This document shows, one piece after another, positions 54,871 to 64,000 of a stretch of DNA of 64,000 nt. This stretch comes from Alitta virens (taxonomy: Eukaryota > Annelida > Polychaeta > Phyllodocida > Nereididae). Both the position numbers and the translations under genes were made by a program. The stretch is taken from positions 24,993,227 through 25,057,226 of the forward strand of contig OW028576.1 in NCBI GenBank assembly GCA_932294295.1, read 5' to 3'. The notes below the pieces were generated by a model. It saw only the letters and a list, made by a program, of their open reading frames with translations. It searched no databases and was not told the origin of the DNA. The stretch's first letter is position 1. Every line of letters starts with the position of its first letter.

Positions 54871-57800
54871 AAGAAACGCTACAAAAAAGATCATTCAGAT
54901 TTCAAAGCATCGCCAATCATGATTGGTAAGTACTACTCTCAAATATTTACCTGAAAAAACATAGGCTGCACTGCAGCTAAACCCTCACCAAATCCCACAT
55001 AGCACACAGGCATCATTAAAATTGTTAAGTGCTTGTCCGATAGGCAGGAGGGCGGGCGTTACATTTTCAATTTTTCTTGCATAATAAGGGTTGTCAGTGT
55101 CAATGTCTTCATGCTGTGTCTGAAGCTTAGTCAGCTTATATGATCACAGCATTTTACACACTTACCCCATGGCTGTGTCTTTTATTTGCCTCAGCATAGA
55201 CACTGAGTACAAGACACCTCCAGTTTAATGTCTCATGCGATCGACATCCAGCTGATATGTAGCTCATGAAGAGTGCCGGGGCTGGGGATTAAACTCGGTA
55301 CCTTAAACAGAGCTGGCCAAAGTAGAATTGGCAAATGTCTTAACCGTTAGGCCACCCAGCAGCTCAGTTAATAAAAATAAACAATCAAACCAATTTGTGG
55401 AGTATAAGTTAGCTCAGTGGAGAGATAGAAGCAAGAAAAATGTGAGTTAACTCCAGAATATGGGGGTAATAACTACAAATGTATACATATATATGCTATA
55501 GCTAGAGACGGCAAAACTGCGCCAGATTCAATGAGTTGTACTGTATTAGCATATGCTAAATTTTTTTATCAGTATCATCATGCAAAGCATGGGATGGTTA
55601 AAATTGGACCAATGTCAAGAATAAACTACTTCAATTTACTGTTAGTTTTTTAAACTAAATGGCATTTACCCTCACTGTATGTTACTTTTCTCATCATGAT
55701 TTCTGCCCTTTCTCAAACCGGAAACCATTTTAGCTTCTTCATTAACAGCTGATTAAGTTCATAAACTTTCTTTTCTGTGAATAACCACAGGTCGCAGAAA
55801 AAATAAAAATTCTTAGTCCATGATACAAAATGTATATATATTATTTTGATATAGGAGTGAGTTTATGCTTATAGTGAATTATAATGTTCAACAAGCCACG
55901 TAATATGTTCATGATAGGAATAATCTTACTATGTAGGATCACTGAATGAAAATCACTGATTGAAAAAATAAAGTACAACAGAAATGAGTTCACCCCTGTA
56001 CACACCTGAATAGCGTAACATACAGAGATTGATGTTCATGTATTCAACATCCATTAGCAGGGTACAAACCTTTGTTGTCAAACTTCAGTTCGACACAGGG
56101 AAATTGTCAAAACATAGTAATGATGGAAAATGCATAATTACTGAAAGAATGCATAGCAATATTTTGACCAAAAAATGTGAAGTGGATTTTATCATTGAAC
56201 CATTTAGCAAGTTTATAAACCAAATAATGTAAATATAGTTAACTTTTTAGTTATGTTAAGTTTCACACTTTGTAAAAAATACACCTCAGCGCAAACTTTC
56301 ATACATGTTTAAAATCCAAATATAGCAACTACAAAATGTTTACTACAGCAGTTAACTCAGCCTTTGATAAACAATTGATGCACAAAAGAAAAATGATCTG
56401 GAACAAGTGTAGCCTATTTTAGAGAACCATCATTTTTTTTCCTCTGATCATGCTTATTTTCCAACAAAAAAGAACCCCGATGCCAAATGGGTAATACAGC
56501 TAGGAGGTTTACCATATTTATTGATGTTTCAAATGCTACATTATTGTATCCACAATGCCAAGCTTCTAGAATGAAGTGGAAATTGAAGAAAAACTGTTTG
56601 TGTAGGGTAACAGGAAACTTTTGAAAGAATCTTAAGAGCTGAAATTCCACCAGGCAGGTTTTGTCATATGAATATTGTTTAGTAACATTGCACTTCTGAC
56701 ATTCTCAGAAGAAATCAAACACTTTCATGAAGAATGCTAATTATTACAATCCTGACATTACCATATAATATTACAGGAAACCATATATTTTATTGATTTA
56801 AGTAATAAAATGGGAATATTGATGTTCTGACTGAAAGTTCTAAATTTGTTAAACAAATGTATGACTGTAGCCAGGATTACTGATTCCATTACATGATAAG
56901 TGGCATCTCAAATCATGACTACTGTTTGCGGCTTCGGCAGTTGAACACAAAACAACTACAACAACTGATTCTGCATCAATATCTTAAAGTGTGATGCAAA
57001 AATCATTCTAAAACAGCAGTTTACAGGAATTGAAATAAAAAACACAAAAACAATAGAAGACCTTAATGATCCATGCATCACACATACTAGGCTGTTTAAA
57101 AATGCTAAATGTTTTTTTTATTTTATATCTTTTTAAAGTTGAAAAAGTTCCTCCATTTATTTTTTATTGTTTATACAATGTATTTTACAGTGATTTAAAT
57201 ACTTACCTAATGTTATTAATAATACAATGGACAATAATAAACAATATTCAAATTCTCCATGAAAAATCAGTAAATATATTTCTGCTCCTTCAGGAAACCG
57301 GTCCGTTTGGCTCTTGCTGGTTTACATTTTGGAAGGAATCCACCAGGGAGACACAAGTGCTGACACCTGCTGTAAATACAACATGAATCACACAACATAT
57401 ACTTGCCGAGGGTGTGGAATGACAGATGTTCCAAAGCAAATAGATGGCAAAGTGACTACCCTTGATTTAGCTCAGAACAACTTAACATCACTCAAAGACG
57501 ATGTGTTTTTAAACTTAACAAAATTGATAAACCTGTACTTGAACAACAATCAAATCAGCCACATAAGTCGAAATGCACTCAGGGGACTAAAAAATCTTAA
57601 CGAGTTGGATTTTAGAAGAAACAAATTATGTATCAATGACTCCAATTTCAATGGGATATTTAACGCCACACCACATCTTAAAACTCTACAGTTGGTGAAT
57701 AATGAATGCAAGGATTTTATTCAAAGTTATCCAGATGAAGCATTTCAGCCATTAAAAAGTTTACAGCAGCTTTCAATGCATTTTGTCAAAGATGCCGATC

Positions 57801-59920
57801 TTGGCCCAGTTTTTGGGGACCTGACCAATCTGACCTATTTGATGATTCTTGGCTCTGATGGTCTTAATACTGATGGAGGTGCTTTGGGCTGTAACTCTTT
57901 TAAGACATTGTCAAATGTGTCTCTGGAAATGTTATCCCTGAGAAATTCTGGCATTACAAAGATTTGTCCACATGCTCTCCAGCCACTGAAGGAATTGAAG
58001 TACCTGAATTTTGCCTGTAATAAGAATTTGTATTACAGCAATATCACTGACGCTGTTAACAAATTACCAGAGTCTACACTGCAAACTTTAATCATAGACT
58101 GGACAGGAGCAGGAGAAGGAAAAATTGTCCTATCAGAGTACAAATATTCTAGTTCTTGGTATGGCCTGCAAAACTGGTCAGCACGGTTCATGAACACAGG
58201 ACATCTATATATTAGAAATTTTGAGTTCTTTCTAAGTTTGCCTAATTTGCAGTATCTTGGATTCCCAGCAAATATGATATACGTGAACTATAGTCCTCAG
58301 AATGTGGAGAAACTGATTGACATTTTCAACAAGACTAAGATGGAGACAGCTGACATAAGTTATTTTGGAGATGTAGGATTCAGTGAAAAGGAATTTTATG
58401 GCAAGTTTTGTGATTCAGATAATATTCATGATGAACCTAATTTATTCTTCCGCAAACGACCAGAAGATGTCTTCCCATCTATTGCTCCAGAACACAATGA
58501 TTTCGATCCAGATGCGCCTTATGAAGAAGGTCAATTACTATTGAGAAACTTACCATTATCCCTTCGTTATTTCTACTTTGAACACTTCACATTTGGCATG
58601 ATGGATGTGTTTCAGTTCCAGTTCAATCCCTTAAATCAACTATCATATGTTAGCATTGCAAATTCAAATTTTTTTGGACGATTTAAGACGCTGAGAAATC
58701 TGACTAATTTGCAAATATTGGATGCACGCAAATGTGGTTTTAACAACTTCGCATGGAAGCCATTGAACTATCCAAATTTACAGAAACTCTTATTGAATGG
58801 AAACAACTTGAGGAATATTGGCACAAAAGAAGCAAAATTGTCCCCATTTGAGTTAATGAGAAAGCTTAAGCATATTGATCTTGGCAATAACAACATTAAT
58901 TATATTCAGCAAAGTTCATTCAGAGATCTACCTTTGTTAGAAGTGATAAAACTAAATCAAAATTATCTCACTACTTTAAATCTAGACTTAAGTGGATCGC
59001 CTGCCATCAAAACCATTGACATTTCTCAAAATATTATTACATCAGTAAGCGAAGCATTCATGCAATCAATTGATGAACTTGTTAATAAACATGAAGTATG
59101 GATGGATATGTCTGGAAATAAATTTGATTGCACCTGCCAGTCTCTACCATTTATCAGGTGGTTTCAGACAACTGAAGTACAAATTCAAAGCCGTAATACT
59201 ATGACATGTGCGGAAGGTAACATGATCGCTGACATAGACACGACTTGGATGACCTTCACATGTTTCATGACAAGAACACATCTTTCAGTTGTGCTGGCTA
59301 CACTATTTCCTACTGCTTTTCTTGTCATTGTTTTGGGACTCATGTACAAGAATCGTTACAGAATCCAATTCCGATATTATATCATGAAAGATCATCTACG
59401 GCAAAACAGAAGGAGTGAAGTGCTACGAACCAGTGGACATGGCAGTGTAGAACAACTGTGTAGAGATGATGCACCACATGTGTACATTTCTTGTGCTGCT
59501 GAAGATACAGACTGGCTTTATGAAGAAGTTGTACCAAGACTCGAAGAACAATGGGGTTATTCAACTTTTTCACGCAGACGTGACATTGACATAGGAGATC
59601 CTAAGACATCATCGGTTGCTTCCTTAAATGCTGCTACTACCTGTATGAGCATAATATCACCTAACTTCTGTGAAGATGGTGTTTGTCTTTGGGAGCTTGA
59701 AATGATCTTGGCTAAAGGAGAGGAATCAGTTCTTTTCTTATGCAAAGAGCAAGTTGATGGGAATGAGCATAATTACGTCAGTAGAATCACTCGTTTCTAT
59801 AATCATATTGAGTATGGAGAATCTGATTCAGAAAGAGAAGTTTGCTGGAACAGACTGAAAAGCTTTATTCAAGCCAATGCAAATATTGGAATACCTGATT
59901 CTGATCCTGTAAGGCCATAG
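54871..59920 (+). CDS. Toll-like receptor, intact, start codon in a tiny 5' coding exon
   Basis: Coding sequence: exon 54871-54925 (acceptor TTAATTGCAG, ATG at 54919, donor GGTAAG) gives seven coding bases, then 57294-59920. The phases join exactly and give 877 residues. The second exon has no in-frame ATG before the signal peptide, which makes this two-exon model necessary. The product has a signal peptide (SVWLLLVYILEG), an LRRNT cap (CCKYN...YTCRGCG), about 18-20 leucine-rich repeats, one LRRCT (FDCTCQSLPFIRWF), a transmembrane helix near THLSVVLATLFPTAFLVIVLGL and a TIR domain (VYISCAAEDTDW, box 2, WELEMILAKGE). It is a single-cysteine-cluster receptor for innate immune sensing. Box 2 is SRRRDIDIGDP and lacks the usual RD..PG proline position. 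It is more diverged from the flanking TLR copies than these are from each other. Confidence 0.9.
55180..55370 (-). mobile_element. tRNA-derived SINE in the TLR intron
   Basis: The minus strand has an A-box TGGCCTAACGGTTA (55354-55341) and a B-box-like GAGTTTAATCCC (55295-55284) at tRNA-like spacing, then a body that ends with 'ctgaggcaaataaa', a word shared with the repeat at 50.9 kb. Confidence 0.65.
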
Positions 59921-60832
59921 AGTCCCATTGATTAGATTTCTCTTGTTGAGATGGGAGGAAATACATGATCGAATAATCTAATTTATAAAATCATGTACTA
60001 AACATTTTACTCATGACTCAATCATTTTGGTCAATATTGCAGGGTGAAAGAATGAAAGAGGTAGTATATACACAGTAGGTAAGATACTAATCATGGTCAT
60101 GTAACTGGGGTCTTTAAAAGCAGCTCCAGGACGGTCTATACAACCTTTGTTTGATGGCCCATTTATACTATTATGTCAAGGAGTGTGTTGATGAGGTGAC
60201 AAATGGTTTAAGGACTCCACTTAGCTCCACTTGTTGTTTCTAAAGTATCACATTGACTTACATATTAAAAAAATGTGTTTATGATTTTGTTATTTAGAAA
60301 TTGGCAGAAGTTCCAGTTTTAGAATTGTGAATTAATTTCCCAGTAACACCTTGGATGGTCATACCATGTGACACTTATCTTATGTGTTCATATACTAACC
60401 TCAAGCAGATTCTGCCCTTGGAAAATTTTACTAACCATATAAACAAGGCCATTGTTAACAGATGGTTATAAGCCTAACTTTTTAAGAAGACCCTGATGGG
60501 CAATAATAAAAAAAAAAACTCTACAAAGAATAATACAAAGATGCCACATAAATGATATGTAAATAGTTATACTGATATCATATAATATAAATCCATATGA
60601 AGAGATAGTACAATATTTATTACTATGTATGCATTTTACTTTGATGCGCCTCATTGTGTGGAATGTACAATGAAAATATATCATGCATGATAATCATTTT
60701 GGTATTACTACTATTATTAATATGTAAATATTTCTACCATCAAGGTGTAAGAATTAATTTTATGACTCTATGTTTAGAAGTAATGTATATGTGCCTCGTA
60801 TATTGCCAGAACTCCAGTATTTGGTTTGCAAA
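59921..60832. other. 3' flank of the intact TLR, no gene recognised
   Basis: AT-rich. It probably holds the 3' UTR of the intact TLR. No clear AATAAA close to the stop codon was seen. Confidence 0.45.
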
Positions 60833-63800
60833 TATCTTTATAGGTAACCATAATTATTGCTAATATGTTTGACAATTATCAAAGACAGCTGTATATATCA
60901 TGGACATTTATTATCCATGTTATTTTAGTTACAGTTTGTAATAAATATAATACACTGAGATAAGACTCTTTGTTATTGTTTACTAATTGTTGCAGTTTTG
61001 AATGAGCCTGAGGGGAACACAGTTGTTGTTCTGATTGCCTAGCAAGTAATATTAAAGCAATGCCACGTCCTCTCTACAACAGACCATGGCTAAGAGAATA
61101 TGGTCTTCGCCTTGGGATGAAAATGTCCCTGGTTTGATAACTACCAGGCGCAGAGGAACTGAGAAATACTCTATAATCAGTTGTCTTACTGTAATCATAT
61201 CCATTACAGAATTTGTGCAAGTTATTTATACATGAATGTTTGTCTAAAAAAAAGCTATCAACTTTTTTGTCACCTCTTCTGTAAATTATTGCAGAAAATG
61301 AATTTAGTTAGCATTTTATGTTATTATTAGTATATTAACCAATTTTATATCTGAATGTGACCATCCAATGTTTTGGTTAGATCAAGTAGCACAGCTGTAA
61401 TACATATTAATAGGTTTTTTTGTTATGTTTCAGTTTTCAGATTAATTATTTCTCTTATATGTCTCCTTGCTTTCCTGCCTGATGTGACAATGACACCAAT
61501 TTCCAGTTTTTGCAACCAATTGTCTTCAAGATGGTGCCACCCTTGACTGTCGCCACCGCCAGCTATCTTCAGTTCCAAAAATACCTCCAGAGGTCACCAA
61601 AGTCTTGTTAGATAATAACAACATTGATGGGATACAGAATTCTGAATTTGCTGGAGCTACACAACTCAAAGTTATTAGTCTCTCATACAACAGAATATCA
61701 TCATTACCTGTCAATGCTTTCCAAGGATTGACCAACTTGAGATTCCTGCATCTTGGTCACAATAATATGTGTCTAGGTGATGATGCATATCCACCTGGTG
61801 TTTTTCATCATTTGAAGTCATTGGAAACATTGAACATGGCCAGCAATGATTGTGGTAATCACATCATACAGAAATATCCTAGAGCTGCTTTTCAGGATTT
61901 GAAAAATTTGCAAGCCCTTGCAATAACTGGTTTGCCTACAAATCAAAACTCACTTGATGGTTTTGAGTACATGAGAAAATTGAAAACACTTATGTTTGTG
62001 GGAACTGGTAGTTCAATGGGTTCCCTGCCATGTAATTATTTCTCAACACTTCTAAACATTACCTTAAAAAGGCTTTCACTTAGACATACAGGACTAACAG
62101 GATGGGCCAAACTGTTTTAAGGCAACTGCAATCGCTGTCATACTTGAATATAGCCTGTAATGCATATTTCAAGAATGTGTCTCTCTTACCTGTAAATTTT
62201 AACATGGTAAAGCCATCACTGAAGAGTCTGTCATTGGATTTCTTTGGGTATTGTGGTGCAGAAGTAGGGGATTATTATTACTATGGTTTGGTCCACTCTA
62301 ATTTGGATAATCTGAAAAGAATTTCAATGAGACAAATCGGTAATGTATTCTTCAACACAGACACCATAAAAACCCTGGCAAAGGCAGAAGTAATTGTTCT
62401 TGGCCACTCATTTATTCAGTTTGATGACAGCGAGCCACATGTGCCTGAAAGAGTTGAAGCAATACTTAATAACAGCAATTTAGTCACTGTCACTCTGCCA
62501 TATTTCAAGGATAAAAAAAACCCTATACAAACATGGGCGAAGGAAATGTGTGAACCAGATGAAATAGACTTAGAGGATCATCTTTACTTCTCAATGAATG
62601 ATTAATACACTCCTAAATTTCCTGTAAGAGCAGGCCGGGCAACCTCAATATGAAGAACAGCAAAGATAATAAATCTCCTTCAAAATGGAATGGCACATCT
62701 CACAATTTGACGCCATACAATTTGAGGCAAAGAGAAAAAGCATTATTGAAAATACCTCCTTCATATCCATGGAACACATTTGATAAGTTGCTGTTCAAAT
62801 ATTTGCCACCATCTGTTAAGTCTCTATACTTGGATAACTGCCAACCAACTGTAATACAAAGCTTGTTCAACCTCGACATAAATCAATTGAATAATGTTCA
62901 GGATCACAATCTATCAATGATGTCTTCTGCACCTGAAATGGACTTGTTTGAAAATTTGAAGAAGTTTCAAAACTTGACTCTCTTAGAAGCAAAAGTGTGC
63001 CAGATTTCTTCCATAGAAACAATTTTCCCACCGTTGCCAAATCTTGTTGCCATTAATCTTGATAATAACTCGGTCACCAGTTTGGTAAACCCTTTCCAGA
63101 ATATACCCAGAGTGGAAAGAATATCATTGCAAGGCAACATGATTTCTACTATGGGTGACGAAGCTTTTTCTAACCTCACAAAGCTGAGGAAGATATTACT
63201 GGCTCACAATTCCATTTCATCCACATATCTGAATGTTGCAGATGCAAGTTCCTTGCAAGAGGTTGATCTCAGTTGGAACAAGGTTCCTTATTTGAGTGAG
63301 AGATTCATCCAGGAATTAAACAAGCATCCTTCACTAGTTTTGGATGTAAAAAGTGACCAAATGACCTGTGATTGTAATGCTCTACCATTCATCAAATGGG
63401 TTCAAGCAACCAACATTACTGTAGTTGACAAAGATTCACTTACGTGTGAGTACCGAGACAATTCGACAAGGATTCTTAACATAAACATAGATCATCTGCG
63501 AGTATCTTGCTACAAGTGGTTAATGGCCTTGTGCACTGCTCTTGGTACAGTCTTTGTGATTAGTCTACTAATGGCAATTGCATACAAGAACAAATGGACA
63601 CTGTTTCTCAAATATTACGTGGCTCAAAGACGATGGAGGATCTATTCAAAACGCATCAAATCAAATTTGGGTTTATTAAGTTACAACATGTTGACCGAAT
63701 AAGAACCCACTTATGAGTATGATGCATTTATGGCACATGATAATGATGATTATGAATGGGTCAGTAGAGAATTCTGTGAAAAAGTTGAGGAAACATGGGG

Positions 63801-64000
63801 GAGAAAACTTTGTATTGCAAAGCGAGACTGTCTTCCTGGAGAACCAGTTTTCAAAACTATAGTGGATGCCATTGATCAAAGCAAACTGGTCCTCTGCTTA
63901 CTAACACCTGGCTTTGGGAAAAGTAATTGATGTAATTTTGAGCTGAAATTAGCTCTGGACCGAGGTAAGAGTACAGTAATATTCATTTTTAAAGTTCTCA
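60833..64000 (+). repeat. Segmental direct duplication, right copy (TLR unit)
   Basis: Matches 1-3417. It is shorter in the upstream region and complete in the LRR region. It continues beyond the window. Confidence 0.85.
61441..64000 (+). pseudogene. Toll-like receptor pseudogene, copy 3 (cut by window end)
   Basis: The coding exon begins after an acceptor (TTTTCAG at 61434-61440) and keeps the leader (LIISLICLLAFLPD), as the parent gene must have done. Lesions: a one-base insertion near 61500; a one-base deletion near 62098; a TAA at 62603-62605; a one-base deletion near 62632; a TAA at 63700-63702 just before the TIR domain; a TGA at 63928-63930 in place of the tryptophan codon seen in copy 1. 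LRRs, LRRCT (CDCNALPFIKWVQ), transmembrane helix and TIR box 2 (KRDCLPG) remain recognisable. It retains the 106 residues of LRR sequence missing from copy 1. The 3' end of the TIR domain lies outside the window. Confidence 0.88.

Noticed and set aside
57066..57386. Plus-strand ORF of 106 codons ahead of the TLR exon
   Set aside because: It runs through the intron and the acceptor site in a different frame from the TLR. No family features.

Overview
The window looks like AT-rich nuclear DNA from a marine invertebrate. The evidence is spliced animal-type genes with GT/AG introns, Toll-like receptor (TLR) genes with LRR-LRRCT-TM-TIR architecture, a sigma-type glutathione S-transferase with five coding exons, tRNA-derived SINEs, LINE and Tc1 remnants and many microsatellites. 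I cannot name the species. A lophotrochozoan or invertebrate deuterostome would fit.

Layout. 1-3417 is a decayed TLR copy. 3.4-11.8 kb is repeat debris: a hairpin, two LINE reverse-transcriptase remnants on opposite strands, and degenerate tandem repeats. 11826-14172 is an intact GST gene. 14.2-22.9 kb is repeat-rich, with a dead Tc1 element, a SINE, microsatellites and a degenerate tandem array. 22921-48876 is a complete Maverick/Polinton. 48.9-54.9 kb is gene-poor. 54871-59920 is an intact TLR gene whose start codon lies in a tiny exon 2.4 kb upstream. 60833-64000 is a second decayed TLR copy, a direct repeat of the left edge, and it runs off the window.

The Polinton is 25,956 bp, has terminal inverted repeats starting AGTAGTA, and is bounded on both sides by the same 6-bp target duplication (CCTATG). 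Its leftward genes are, from left to right: a three-exon membrane protein, a protein with an HHPEY motif, protein-primed DNA polymerase B, an adenain-like protease, the major capsid protein, a small basic capsid-associated protein, a long protein of eight 'FPWF' repeats, two or three penton/minor-capsid-like proteins, conserved hypothetical proteins, a dUTPase-deoxynucleoside kinase fusion, three tandem paralogues of an unknown family, a zinc-cluster protein, an acidic protein and a PC4-like ssDNA-binding protein. The rightward genes are two hypotheticals, the RVE integrase and the packaging ATPase. Together these supply DNA synthesis, nucleotide supply, capsid assembly and maturation, genome packaging and integration, so the element is virus-like. 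The copy is no longer fully functional: polymerase, major capsid protein, integrase, ATPase, one penton and several accessory genes carry frameshifts or in-frame stops. The dUTPase-kinase, protease, second capsid-like protein, PC4-like protein and membrane protein still read open.

The least explained and most interesting parts are the FPWF repeat protein, the three-member unknown family at 39.5-44.0 kb, the dUTPase-kinase fusion with an extra C-terminal domain, and the spliced LRRNT-like membrane protein next to the left terminal repeat with its 54-bp tandem repeat upstream.
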